Part shown: piece by piece, positions 1 to 11,707 of the stretch
Layout of the letters: the number at the start of each line of letters is the position of its first letter
How positions within the stretch are numbered: position 1 is the stretch's first letter
Assembly: GCA_030490835.1 (NCBI GenBank)
Contig: CM059973.1
Span: forward strand, 84,831,221 to 84,895,220
Source: Annona cherimola
Lineage: Eukaryota > Streptophyta > Magnoliopsida > Magnoliales > Annonaceae
Reading direction: 5' to 3'
DNA length: 64,000 bases
Made by a program: the position numbers and the translations under genes
The notes under the pieces: generated by a model
The model's database searches: none
The model's input: the letters and a program-made list of their open reading frames with translations, nothing else
What the model was told of the DNA's origin: nothing

Positions 1-2230
1 TTTTCTTTCCATCATCTATTCCTTCCCTCTGTTGCGGAACTTCAGCCGGTTGATTTTCTATCTAATTTTTCTGTTATTGAAATTTAGAGATTTTAGATTT
101 CGTCGCATTTAGATAATTATTTAATTTTTTTAAACTATATTTAAACAAGTGGTCCGCTAAAGCCCCAGATTGGGTAATTTTCTTTGTAAATCCAAATGCC
201 TTTAAATCCTCTAGAGTTAGGTGCCATTTTCATCACGTCCAATGGCCAGCTCTATTAAAATTCACCAGCAATTAGCTGCCTTAATTTATCCTAGCATTGT
301 CTTCTCCCTAACTGGCCATACCCATAATTGAAAATTCCAACCACCCACCTGCATCAACCGCATCTCCAATCCAGCTGCTAGCGGTCATCCCGCAGATCTC
401 TAATCACATCCGATAACAACTTATTTTCCCTAAATCGGGTGATCAAGCTAGCAGGCGTCTTGCATTTTTATCATTGCTTTGCACTATCTCATCTTCCTAA
501 CCATCGAATCGATGGTGTCCCTTTCTTCATCTCCTCTTCTCCAGCAACTCTCTATTGGATGGGCATGCCTGCAATTGGGTTTCTAACGACATCATGCTAG
601 AGCGGCGACGGAAAGAGGAGCGGTTAGCGGATTAGTTTTTGGTGGAAAGAGGGGAATTTGGTGGAAGGAAAATGAGAGGAGAAACAGCAGTCGAAGTTGC
701 CGACGCCGGACGGAGATGAAGAGGAAATCGCAGGGATGAAATTAGAGCTGATTTTCGGAGTGGTGATGGAAAGAGATATGGTTAGTGGATTAGCCTTTTG
801 TATATTTGAAATTAGGTTCAAATATATAGTGAGCATATTTGAAAAAAATCCTAAACTTTTATCCAAGACATGCAAAAAAACTTCATTGTAACCTCGTGTT
901 TTATATTAAAATATAGACCAATTAAAATAATGAATGTGATTGAGTAAAAAGATTTTAAAATTTTTTGAATGAGAAAATATTAACAGTGATAGAAAGCATA
1001 GATAATTAACAAAAGAAGATAATTATTACATGGAAATGCTTTTATGAAATTCCTCTCTATGTAATTCTTTTTATTTTTAATATGATTAATGGGAAATTCA
1101 CTTTATTTATTTTATTTAGTGTTATTTATATTTTTCTAAAAATTCTTTTATTTGTGTAGTATCATTGTGCTTGGAGCTGTCTACAATGTTTAAAATCAAC
1201 TTAATAAAATGAGCTCATCTACAATAGTTATGGTCGAATTTAAAAATTTCTAACAAACATTGGGAAAGTTTTAGGTGAAAACAACTTCCAATTCAGGGAC
1301 AAGTAAGAGTCTAAGATTTCATATTCATCGAGTCCATCACCCAAATTGATAAATATTAGCACGACTTACGATCCATCATCCACCCCTTGACACGAACAAC
1401 CATCTAGAGTTTTCATCCTTATTCACAACACATTAGCCCATGGAGAAGAAAATAGAAGGGAACAAGAGACATATAAACAAAGAAATTGTTAAAGTTATAT
1501 CTTATGTTCTCCATATGGTTTTGCATATTTGCCTATAAGAATCCTATTTATAAGAGTATCGGTTACAAATTTAGTACAACAACGAGAGGTCTTCCGTTAA
1601 GCTGTAAAAGAGAGAGAGTTAACACAGTGTTTTTATTCAGGGTGTAGGAGACAAAGAGAAAATATATGTGAAGTATTCTTCATAGTGGATCATTATTTTT
1701 TCCTTAATTTTTCTTTCTTGGTTGAAAAGTATGTTCACATGAATCTTGTGTCTATGTACATGATTATTTAACCTTATTTTATTGCGTGTACGTCCATTGT
1801 AATCCGTATGATTTCTCAATAGAAATTGACACAAGTCACACAAGGAATCCATTCGAGCATCCGGTTCTTCCAACCGAAGCCAACGACTTGAATGACGTAT
1901 TGCCCAGAGCACCAGCTGGGAGTGCCCCACATGACTGAACAGGGACCAAAACCATCTCACGCTGATGGCCTTGTAGCTGGAACAGGCCCACAAGCGACGG
2001 TCCATTCGCTAATGTCTACATTATCAGCAATCATACACACATGGCCTTGTCTCGGGTGCTCAGATCTTAAATACCATGCCCTGTGTTAGGTGGCTCGTGG
2101 CTTCAAACCTTCTATCTCCTCGCAGCTGTTCCGATGGCGACTATCATAAGGCCCAAAAGCTCATCATAATCCACAGTTCTTGAATTAAAAAGCGCGCTGC
2201 TCGATCAGCTGAGGAACTGAACGGCGAGCC
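1..2230. other. Intergenic, no gene recognised
   Basis: I see no supported gene in this stretch. Short open frames at 624-891 lie on both strands across the same bases and show no family motif. The 1840-2090 part is less AT-rich and open on both strands, and it could be upstream transcribed or promoter sequence of the gene that starts at 2231. The rest is AT-rich without clear repeat structure. Confidence 0.5.
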
Positions 2231-2604
2231 ATGGACCTCAGATCCACCATCATTGCAGTCGCCATGCTCTGCCTCCTCTTCTCAGCAACGCAACCCATTT
2301 CTGCATTTCATGGTTTGTACTTTGCAACAATTTCTTGGTAATTTTCCATTATTGGTGTACTAACATCTATACGCACACGTCATGGGTCTTTTGAAAAAAT
2401 TTAAATCACTTCTTTCTATCGTTGTTTTTGGGTGCCGTGGATTGACGACTGAAATGCTGGGGATGGATTCTGGCAGGAGAAGTTGACAGTGGTGATTCGG
2501 AGGAGGAAATCTACGAGATAGACTACAGGGGCCCTGAGACGCACAGATACTTGCCACCCCCAGGCATGTTGCGAAGCACGCGCAAGAAAGGTACTGGTCT
2601 CTAA
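2231..2604 (+). CDS. Small secreted peptide precursor, 2 exons, 69 aa
   Basis: Two exons, 2231-2312 and 2477-2604, join in phase 1 across a GT-AG intron and encode 69 residues. Residues 1-26 form a textbook signal peptide: MDLRST, then a hydrophobic core rich in A, L, I and C, ending near PISA. The mature part is acidic (GDSEEE) and then carries EIDYRGPETHRYLPPPG, followed by a basic tail (RSTRKK) and TAA. An Asp-Tyr in acidic context followed by Gly-Pro and a Pro run resembles the mature region of tyrosine-sulfated, proline-hydroxylated plant peptide hormones. A sulfated ligand is therefore my inference, not a demonstrated function. I recall similar IDYRGPETH-type short proteins in other plants but cannot verify this. 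An alternative donor after AAG at 2590 could give a different C-terminus. The ATG is the first in a good context, and the exons are too short to stand out as long ORFs. Confidence 0.7.
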
Positions 2605-2976
2605 TTAAGCGCCACTGACAGGAGTTTTATTATTATTATTATTTTTTATTGTGCCACCGATAAGAGTTGTTGGGAGTATTTATAAATTATCAACCCCCCT
2701 TAAGATAACTTAGTGGCTCCGTATAAGTATATAACAATAGAGATTTCGCTGAAATAGATGCTTTGAGGCTTAATATACATCTATAATGCTATTTGGCTGA
2801 GAATATGCTTTTCAATTATTAAAGTTGCTAAATCGTTAAAATAATATTGGATGGATCGGGATGTGGAATGGATGGAGTTGAGATAGAATTACTCAGTTCC
2901 AAAAAATTAATTGTTCTCGTCATCAATGCGTAAAACACTTACTTTTATTATTTTTTACATATTTTATCCATCTTTA

Positions 2977-3542
2977 GGGTGTGTTTGACAATTGATAGAA
3001 AATGTCTAAGTGTATATTTGACAATTGACAAAAAATGTTAAGTTAAAACTTTTCAATCTAAAACTTTTCACTCTCTACAATTATCATATTTTTTAATCAT
3101 TTTTTCACACTTCCCTATACAACTACCCTACTTTTCAATCATTTCTACACAACTATCCACACAACTAACCTATCTATTTTAATTTTATCCTCTTTACTAC
3201 TCATCATTACCCCTATCATATCACATCATTTGACAACTTTTACTCTCCAAAACTTGTCATCAAAAGTTTTATACATTACTAAACACACCTTAAGTTAAAA
3301 CTTTTCAATCTAAAACTTTTCACTCTCCACAACTATTATATTTTTTAATCATTTTTTCACATTTTCCTATACAACTACCCTACTTTTCAATCATTTCTAT
3401 ACAACTATCTACATAACTAACCTATCTATTTTAACTTTATTCTTTTTACTACTCATCATTACCTCTATCATATCACATAATTTGACAACTTTTACTCTCT
3501 AAAACTTTTCATCAAAAGTTTTATTTATTACTAAATACATCC
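2977..3542. mobile_element. Tourist-like MITE interrupted by a second copy
   Basis: The outer element begins GGGTGTGTTTGACAATTG after TTA and ends TAAATACATCC before TTA. A 3-bp TTA target duplication with a GGGTGTGTTTG terminus is typical of PIF/Harbinger Tourist MITEs. The internal sequence is present twice because a related copy sits inside it. The same family recurs at 21038, 33903, 35116, 51130 and 56376. Confidence 0.7.
3010..3290. mobile_element. Inner Tourist-like MITE copy
   Basis: This copy starts GTGTATATTTGAC directly after TAA (3007-3009) and ends AAACACACCT before TAA (3291-3293), so it has its own 3-bp duplication. Resuming after it, the sequence repeats the AAGTTAAAACTTTTCAATC segment of the outer copy, as expected for insertion of one family member into another. 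One G of the left terminus is missing. Confidence 0.6.
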
Positions 3543-3665
3543 TTAATCAAAAAAAATCCCGCGTACCCACAACATTTGATCATTCGATCGTTATTCCCTT
3601 ATATGTACAATATTTCAATTAAGTTCCCATGTACCCACAGGCATTTTACTGCTAATTCTTTTGAT

Positions 3666-4030
3666 GGGCTCTGGTTCAATGTATCCGGGAGCATTGAGCC
3701 TTGATGTCCCCAGGTGCATATGCCTATTTTTTATTTTTTTCAAAATTTTTTTATGAACTTGTTAATCTAAGTGTATTTAATATGTGTATCAATTTTTATT
3801 ATTTTTGGATATTTTTAGATATTTATTTCGGATTTTTTAAAATCAGTGTCATTTTGCCACTGATTTTAAAAAATCCCAAATAAATATTTAAAAATCTTTA
3901 AAAATAGTAAAAATTTATACGCTTATTAAATACACTTATATTAACATTTCTGTGAATTTTTTTTCAAAAAAAATTAAAAAAATGGGTGAAGTGCACCCCG
4001 GAGTGCTCCCCGTGCATTGAACCAAAGCCC
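3666..4030. mobile_element. Foldback MULE-type MITE (copy A), 365 bp
   Basis: The terminal inverted repeat starts GGGCTCTGGTTCAATG on the left and ends CATTGAACCAAAGCCC on the right. It is flanked by a perfect 10-bp duplication, TTCTTTTGAT, at 3656-3665 and 4031-4040. The two AT-rich arms are inverted copies across almost the whole length and meet near GTGTCATTTTGCCAC. A 9-10 bp duplication points to the Mutator superfamily. There is no coding capacity. Other members are at 5442, 33519, 34356, 34721, 50401, 52188 and 58104. Confidence 0.85.
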
Positions 4031-4789
4031 TTCTTTTGATACCTATACCGATACCGTTACAGATGGCTCTGCTGCATGTTGAAATGATGATTTTACCGCC
4101 TACCCGTCATTCTCATCCTAAGTGAAGCAAGAGGCGCCATACCCCAACCATGGAATCTGACATTAGAGTCGTTGGTACCCATTTTTTTCTTCTTCGACCT
4201 TGCGTTCCAATCGAATTCGTAGATGAAGAACCCAAATGGCTAAAATCCCATAATGAAAAATCCAAACAACTAAAACATCACAAAAATCAACCAAGATGAA
4301 GCATCATCACTGCTGGCTGAAAGGTTGCAAAATTTTAAAAATCCAACACTGATTCATTTGCATGAATCCCGCGGCCATGGCAGAACGACGGAAGCTGTTT
4401 TCCTCCATTATCGGCAAGATTTTGTGAGCAACACTGCCATGAAAGAAAACAAACCAGCAATAATAGCCGAGTCCCGCGACTCCATTGTCGGGCCATTTCA
4501 AAATCCGGCGATCACCTTTTGATGATTTTGGCAAGCTCCATTGGATTCAGTCCTTCTGTCGAGTGAACTCCGTAACTTCTAATATCAATTGCCATTACAG
4601 TCGATCGACACAATCTGGTAACAAGTCACACCTTCAGTAGATCAGCGAGAAAATTTTCCTTAAAGATTTTCCGTAAATGCCATGAATGAAGAGCCTAGAC
4701 ATGATCTCTGTCCCCTGCTCGAATTTGTCGGCTTTGAAAATCAGGGGATTTTGGCACATTGGCTTGTGCTGTGGCAGCTTCCTCTTCTT

Positions 4790-4925
4790 CCCTTTGTGGC
4801 TATCTCCATCAAGGTCGACACGTAAGATCTGAATTTATCCTCGCCAGGCCAAAATCCATAATCTTGGCCAGAAATTACAGCCGAGAAGCACATTACTGGG
4901 CTTGATATCCTTGTGAATTAGAGGG
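4790..4925 (-). pseudogene. Protein kinase catalytic-core fragment (dead)
   Basis: Read on the minus strand, 4920-4873 encodes IHKDIKPSNVLLG, the catalytic loop of a Ser/Thr receptor-like kinase (normally HRDxKPSN, here HKD). About 20 bases further on, in a shifted frame, comes AKIMDFGLAR, the activation-loop DFG motif, followed within a few codons by stops. The catalytic Asp, Lys and Asn and the DFG are visible, but the frameshift and stops make it non-functional. Neither an N-lobe upstream nor a recognisable C-lobe downstream is evident. Degenerate remains may extend down to about 4310, where a 75-codon minus-strand frame is open but unconvincing. The closest named subfamily cannot be decided. 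The rest of 4041-5431 shows no gene. Confidence 0.65.
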
Positions 4926-5441
4926 GATCGCAATCTTATATTTTGTTATAGTCTCCCTCCTCGCCTGCAAAGATTGTGATCGCCGGCTGATTGTTTGTTG
5001 CGGATGAAATACGAGAACAGGGGCCGTAAGTGATGTGGATTTGATTGGAGATCATAGGTGGCCGATGGAGAGCTTAATTGGAATTTTTGCCAACGTTCCT
5101 TTGGAAAATTGCAAGATGAATCCAAATTGGCGATTTGATAGAGGCGCTAAAGCTGGGAAGCTCCCTTCTCCATTATCTCCTGCTCCCTTTCCTAAAAGCC
5201 CATTTGGGCAATTTTAGCATTTAAAAAATTAATGCATGATAATTAAACTTTGTCGATGTAATACTAATGGAGTGCAATAGTGTGGATATGTAAGGAATTG
5301 CGAGTCAAATATTTAAAATGTTGTGGTTATAAAGAAAATAATGGTCATATCTTACGGCGGCACATGAAAATTTTCCTTTTTAATACAAGTTTTTACTTTC
5401 CAACGTACGACAACCTCCTCATTCATTAGAAGTCATCCCCA

Positions 5442-5809
5442 CGATGTTGGTTCAATGCACTCGGGTGTATTTTACCTATTTTTTATTATTTTTTGAAAAT
5501 TTTTTCACAAGACCGTTAATCTAAGTGTATTTAACATGTGTATAAATTTTTATCATTTTTGGAGATTTTTAGATATTTTTTTAGAATTTTTTAAAATCAG
5601 TGGCATTGTGAGTAATTTAGAATTACTAAAAATGCCACTGATTTTAAAAAATTCGAAAAAATATCTAAAAATCTTTAAAAATGGTAAAAATTTATACACA
5701 TATTAAATACACTTAGATTAACATTTTTATAAAAAAATTCAAAAAAAATAAAAAAATGAGTGAAGTACGCCTGGGCCTCAATGCACCCGGGTGCATTGAA
5801 CCAGTTTCC
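5442..5809. mobile_element. Foldback MULE-type MITE (copy B), 368 bp
   Basis: The termini read CGATGTTGGTTCAATGCAC on the left and GTGCATTGAACCAGTTTCC on the right. They are flanked by the perfect 10-bp duplication GTCATCCCCA (5432-5441 and 5810-5819). The arms are the same as in the copy at 3666, with the centre near AATTTAGAATTACT. Confidence 0.85.
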
Positions 5810-5879
5810 GTCATCCCCATAACCTAAATGCCTAAAAAGTTTCATGAAAAAGTAAAGAAGGTGACTATTACAACTCCAA

Positions 5880-6115
5880 CCTCGGAGCGCAGTTTATGCA
5901 CTTGTGTATATTTTACTCATTTTTTATATTTTTTTAAAACTTTTTTACATAATTATTAATAAAATTACTAAAAATGTCACCGATTTTTAAAAGATAAAAA
6001 TTGATGCATATGTTAAATATACTTGGATAAACATTTGTATAAATTTTTTTAAAAAAAAGGTATTAGCACCTGGATGCACCAAGTTTAAGTGCACCCAGGT
6101 GTATATAACTGGGCT
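5880..6115. repeat. Degenerate foldback MITE (copy C)
   Basis: The left end CAGTTTATGCACTTGTGTAT and the right end GCACCCAGGTGTATATAACTG are inverted relatives of the family termini. The interior keeps the arm sequence with TTAAATATACTTGG. The arm is shortened, and I could not find a clean target duplication. Confidence 0.55.
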
Positions 6116-6154
6116 TCCTCCTACCTCTTCTATGAGGTTGCTATTATACATGGA

Positions 6155-6535
6155 ACTTGATTATATGCGGGTGCAAATACTTATTTTTTAAAAGTTTTTG
6201 AAATTTTTTTTACAAAACTATTAATCTAAATGTATTTAACATGTGTATTTATTTTTACCATTTTTGGAGATTTTTAAATATTTTTTGAATTTTTAAAAAT
6301 TAGTAGCATATTTAGTAATTTAAAATTGCCATTAATTAACACGTTAATCTCAAATGTTACTAATTTTTAAAAATTCAAAAAATATCTAAAATTTTTTGAA
6401 AATAATAAAAATTGATACATATATTAAATAAACTTAGATTAATACTCATGTGAAAAAAGTTTTTAAAAAATAAAAAAAGATTATATGAACCTGAGTGCAC
6501 CGAGCCTAAGCGCACCCCAAATGCAACAAATCACA
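6155..6535. repeat. Degenerate foldback MITE (copy D)
   Basis: The interior carries the family arm (TTAATCTAAATGTATTTAAC on the left and its inverse on the right). The ends are diverged: ATATGCGGGTGCAAATAC and GCACCCCAAATGCAAC. No target duplication was identified, so the limits are approximate. Confidence 0.5.
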
Positions 6536-6819
6536 TCTCATTATACACTAAATAAACAGTAACCTTAGTCGATAGTTATAGAACTAGAACAGTAGTATTT
6601 GTAAAGTGAACTTTACAACACGGTATAATTGTGAACTAGTACGCTTGTATGAAATTGGGTCTATAGAAGTAATTTTGTAAAATCTCCTTCATTTTTGAGA
6701 TGTTGATGATTAATACAAAATCAAATCCATTCATTGTATTGAATATCATTTGTTTAGCTACGAAACTAAGTTTTATCAAATTCAATATGTACATTGCTAA
6801 AAAATAAGTACATTTATGT

Positions 6820-7160
6820 GTAAATTAAAAAAATGCTTAGATCTATTCACATATGTATTAGAATATAATAATACTTTATAAAATTATTTATCCGCATATT
6901 AGTGATATTTTAAATAGTTCAAATATTAAAAAATACTACTTAAAATTTGATATTTAGCATTAAATCATTTTATTATATTGAATTTATATGTTTATAGATG
7001 AGACCCATACACAGTGACATTAGACAAATGAAAATTTTTTCATAATAATATCAATAAATCTAAATATAATAGATCAAACGAATTTTTTGCCAACCATATA
7101 GATATTAAAAATGAAAGGAATTCTATAGAAGAGAGGTTTCATAGAAGTATCGCTAAGTAC
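6820..7160. repeat. Dispersed AT-rich repeat, copy 1
   Basis: This stretch shares a long colinear match with 21505-21830. Shared landmarks include CACATATGTATTAGAAT, ATACTTTATA, GATGAGACCC and a closing ATGAAAGG..TTTCATA block. It is probably an old transposable element without coding capacity, and the termini are not resolved. Confidence 0.5.
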
Positions 7161-8550
7161 TAATTGTTGATTTGCATAATTACTATATAAGTTTCAGAAT
7201 ATTGCAAAATAGACTCTAATAGAGCCTATGTAGCTTAATAGTTAATGCATCAAATTCAAAATATAAAAAGTTTCTGAGTTTAATCCTCAAAATTTCCACA
7301 AAACAGAAGTCTTAAGTTTTTTGCTCTATTCCTTGCGTTTTAAACACCTAAAGTTTCTCAGTTAAGACACATCAATTAATAAAGTCTATCTTGCAGTAGT
7401 CTGAAACTTGAAGACTCCGTTGTGCAAATATGTAAGAATTTGTTGATTCACAATTATGAACAGCTATGGGGCTTATTTTACAAATTCTTTCCGTTAAAGA
7501 AGAAAAACATAACTTTTTTTTTTCTTGAGTTTTTGTGAAAAATTCTGCTTCCCACTTCAACATGAAAGTGTGATTCCAGATGCTCGGCCGAAGCCTCTCG
7601 CAAGTCGAAACGGAGGAAATAATTAATGTAAGTTCCTCCCATTGATAAATGATTTTATATTCGAGATCCTGTGATTTTTCAAAGAAGGCTCGGCTCTTGC
7701 TTTTCTCTACATTTTTTATGTGATATTCGTACACGTTTTGCCTGCAGAAATCAAGCTTTCACGTGGAATGAGGCCAAAAGCTAGCTATATCACTGGTTAC
7801 TCTAGATTTTTGGTTTGGGGATAGCGGGTGTCTGATGTCTTTGTTCCTCTTGAGGCGTATCCAAGAGATCTTGTTTAGCTGCTTCCAGTTCCCATCAATA
7901 CTTTTGTAAAAAAAAATATGCGTGTATTTATGCAAGTGCAGCCTATACATATATTTATATATAATAATTTTAATATCCTGGGAGGCTGGGACTTAAAATC
8001 CAGGAAACAAGTGTTGCCCACAACTTGCTTTATATATATCCTGATTGCTTGATGACACAAAAAATCATATTGAAAGCCCTGCATTCAATCCAGGAAGACT
8101 GAGATTGTGCAAGATAGCAAGATCTATCAGGAACGAGCTTGAATAAAAAACGAATAAACAAAGAAAAGCAAATCCATGCGGTACATCGAACCATAAAATC
8201 AAGTCTAAATTCCGATGCTTTTGCAAACAAAGCTCGTAATAAATAAGAGATTTTGCGAATATCACAATTATGGGTCGATTTTGAAAATATCAAAAAATGG
8301 GGAAGAAAAGGTGCGCATGTGTGCAACTCATGATGGGTTTATGAAACTTAGGTTTGTCTTAATCTTAATTATATTTGTAAAATTTAAACCCTAACTCTAA
8401 TTGCAAAACTTAAGCTCAACTATATTTGTATAAATTAATTTTAGGTCAAAATTCATGTATTTCATTTGATCAAGAGTGAAGAGTTTAAAATTTGACGCAA
8501 ATAAATAATAACTTGCAACTTATTTCAACAAAGATGATAATAAATAGTTG
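7161..8550. other. Intergenic, no gene recognised
   Basis: There are several overlapping minus-strand frames (7372-7734, 7759-8326) but no conserved domain, credible splice structure or repeat ends. I treat them as chance frames. Confidence 0.45.
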
Positions 8551-9019
8551 AGGTAAATTCCTTCTAACTAATGAATTTTATCCATAATTCCACTTATACC
8601 TATGATAAAAATTATTCTCGTACCTATGAATTTTCATCATAATTCCACTTATACCCATGCTGTTAGGGATCCGTTAAAAAGACTATTAACTCTTCCGGAA
8701 ATAACAAATATGTTCATCCCTAATTATTATTTTGTAACTAAAAATCATATTATAATGAATTTTTAATAATTCTACAACTATAAAATCATATATTATTTAA
8801 ATATAAATTTTTAACTTTAAGCAAAATCATCTTAAATTCTATTAGAGCTTGGGCATATTCGTCATTTTACTGGGTTCTAACCGTTCATTTAACGAATCCC
8901 TAACGGCGTGAGTATAAGCGGAATTATGATAAAAATTCTTGAGTATGAGAGGATTTTTTGAAAATTCATGGGTAGTGGAATTAGAGATAAAATTCATGGG
9001 TATTTTAGGAATTTGACCT
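8551..9019. mobile_element. Long-TIR MITE, 469 bp, 9-bp target duplication
   Basis: It begins AGGTAAATTCC and ends GGAATTTGACCT. The inverted arms run for about 150 bp and include the matching blocks TAATTCCACTTATAC and its inverse, and GGGATCCGTTAA against TTAACGAATCCC. The flanks are AAATAGTTG (8542-8550) and AAATAGTTT (9020-9028), a 9-bp duplication with one mismatch, which fits a Mutator-type element. It is unrelated in sequence to the GGTTCAATG family. Confidence 0.75.
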
Positions 9020-9029
9020 AAATAGTTTA

Positions 9030-11700
9030 ATTAAATTTTAAAAAACATAGTAATTGATATAGTGCAGGTCGGGCGTCGACAACTGCGAAGCAGATTGATG
9101 CTGAATAAAATGAGGGAAGAAATTTATTTATTTTTTTATATGGGAAAGGACTCAGTGAGAATGAAGCTTTTTCGAAAATCCATGAGGAAAATTATTTCAT
9201 TATTTGAGAAAAAGTACATGAATGTTCTCCATTAAGACTTAGGAAAAGATGGTCAAGAATTTACGAAGAAAGGGAGATAAATAAGTCAAAATTCTATGGT
9301 TGTCAGAAAAGTGAAACTCTTTATTCGTCTTCAAGAGCCTTTTGTATGGATCTCTTACTTAAGATCAGGTGCATTCTAGTCAAGAAGTTCGAGAAATATC
9401 TCATCATAATATCCCATGAAATCATAAATTAGCCTGTTTTATCAAAAAATTGGGAGATCGAAAAGGCAAGTCTTTAATGTGGACGTAGCAGTGTTAGAAG
9501 GGTGGCCAAGTACGGTGACTTCAATGATGCAAAAACTTTTGAGGTCAATCCACATGAACAGGGCATCAGTTTGTTGGACCTCCTCAAGGGCTACATTCGA
9601 GGCAGATGGCTGGAGTCGTTAGACGCGTGTTCCACGTACGATGTGCTATCATGGTATTAGCTTATGTGCCGAGACTTGGCCTTTGTGGTGAGGCTAGGAT
9701 TACTCAAGGTTGTGAATTGAGGCATTAGAGTAACCTTAGCTAAGATGATCTTACTGCAGCACTTGTCCTCTACAGATCAATCCTTATGAATCGTTGTTAG
9801 GGACAAAAGGAGCTGAATCTATGACGTCTGTTGAGAAGTAAGGACGTGCCTTGATGTGGAAGGTAGTGAAGATAATAGCTTTTCTTCTTTTCCATCCTCA
9901 TCATGAATGAAAACAAGAAGCGATTAATTTTTCGGCAGGTTAAGTGCTAATTCGTCGATGTTGTGTTACAACATTTTGATTGTAGTGTAGATGGTAATGA
10001 CCATTTATAAAGAGTTTCATAAAGGCTTTATGTTGAGGTACGTTTGGTTTAACGAATTTGTTGTCGAAGTAGGGGTCAGGATGCCACTCGAGATTGATAC
10101 CTCCAAGGCCACATCATCGTCGAAAGGATTAGAGGTGGTCTTCAGAGCTATGACAAGCTTCTTCAATGTGGAGCTTGAAATGGTTCAAGTCGAAAGAGAG
10201 ATTCTTCTTATAGTACCAAGAGTAAAAATCTATAGCCTAGTACAACTGGTGTTGGTTCTACCTTAAAAGCTTGTAGTTGAGGGGCCAATGACACGGTACC
10301 TGTAGAGAAAAGATAGTCTTGGAAAGATACGCCCTTACAAAAGAATAGGTAACAAAATTAAAAGTTTGCAAAAGAGGATGTGCAGGGATTAATCCAAGCA
10401 AGGGGATGTGTAGGGATTAATCCAAGCAACCTCTTGCCCTTAGCAAAGTGGTCAAGCTTGTGGTGTTGGAGGAGCCAACGAGAAAAAGAGATGTTGGTTA
10501 ATAAAAGGTAATAAGTTCTTCTTTTTTTTTTTTTTTTCTTTTTTCGCAGTAAAAGAGGTTTTGTAACTTTTTGAAGGCTTTAATACCGACCTAGATTTTT
10601 TGGCTTTTGGAATTGGCAAGAAGGGAAAGAGTAAGAGGCTTTAGCCAAAGCTTTAGAAAAGTTCAAAGGGAATCACGAGAAGTAGATGATGGAACAATGC
10701 ATTGAGGCCCTTTGAATTGAAGAGGTGAAGGAATGGTCTCCTACGAAGTCCAAAATCATAGTCGCTAATAACTCACTATGGGAAATGGCTAAGGGTGTTG
10801 GAGAGAAGGGATTGCCAAAAGAGACAATGATGATTTTAGATGAGATTGAAAGAAAAAAAACTTTGCAATTTAGATGATAAATTCTCACTTATTGGAAGCA
10901 ATCATGTTGGTTAAAGGTGGCTCAATAGAGTGAATTCAAGACCAAAACGAGGGTCTTCGAGATGAAGATTAAGATGACAAAGGCTAAAAGCATGCGGAGG
11001 CTTAAGAAGACTATGGGGGTTAATAAACCCGCTATATGGGCAATTACTACTAAAAGAGGAGTTAAAGACTAAGAAAAAGTTTGTAGGGGCGTAGCTAAAA
11101 ATAAAGGCTGACTCTTAATAAAGGGCAGCAAGCCAGTAATTTTGATGTCATCTAATATTGAAACATGAGCATTTATATTCTCGAAGAACTTGATGCTAAA
11201 GTAATTCATGCTCGCTTGGAAGAACATCGGGCTGGAACAGAGCTGAAGCTTGATAATGACGAAGGGAGAATTTTAAGCACGAGACCCAACCCAGGGGGAG
11301 CACTTCCCATGAGAAAAAAAAGGAAGCAGGACATTGTGGTAATTTTACAGCGTACGTATATTTGTTTAAAAACGTGAGTATGTTTGGTTTTTTGATAAAA
11401 TTTGTATTATATATATACAAAATCTCAATCTATTCCATTCATTTGCTAGATCAAGTACTAAAATGTATGTAAACATAATTTTTCATTATTTGACAATTTC
11501 TAAAAATATTTGTGTACAAAAAATTATTTTTTAATAAGATTTCATTATAATTAGTAAAGTTGGAAAATATAATTTTTATTAGGAGTTATTTATATTATTT
11601 AAAGTTAAAGTAATTAAGGTACTCTCACAAATAACAACTTCTTTTATTTTTCTTGAATTTTTAAAAATTTATTAATATTTTTTTATTTTCTGAATCTAAC
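9030..11700. other. Intergenic, weakly ordered sequence
   Basis: A 91-codon plus-strand frame at 9991-10266 and a 70-codon frame at 11165-11377 show no motif I recognise. The base composition at 9.4-11.3 kb (more G, less T) differs from the neighbouring AT-rich DNA and could be a decayed element or gene. A run of about 20 T lies near 10523-10540. I found no transposon termini. Confidence 0.4.
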
Positions 11701-11707
11701 CGCATCT

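Noticed and set aside
7229..7290. tRNA-like or SINE-like signal (TAGCTTAATAGTTAATGC and GAGTTTAATCC)
   Set aside because: The A and B box similarity is weak, and no cloverleaf or SINE tail could be drawn; too degenerate to call.
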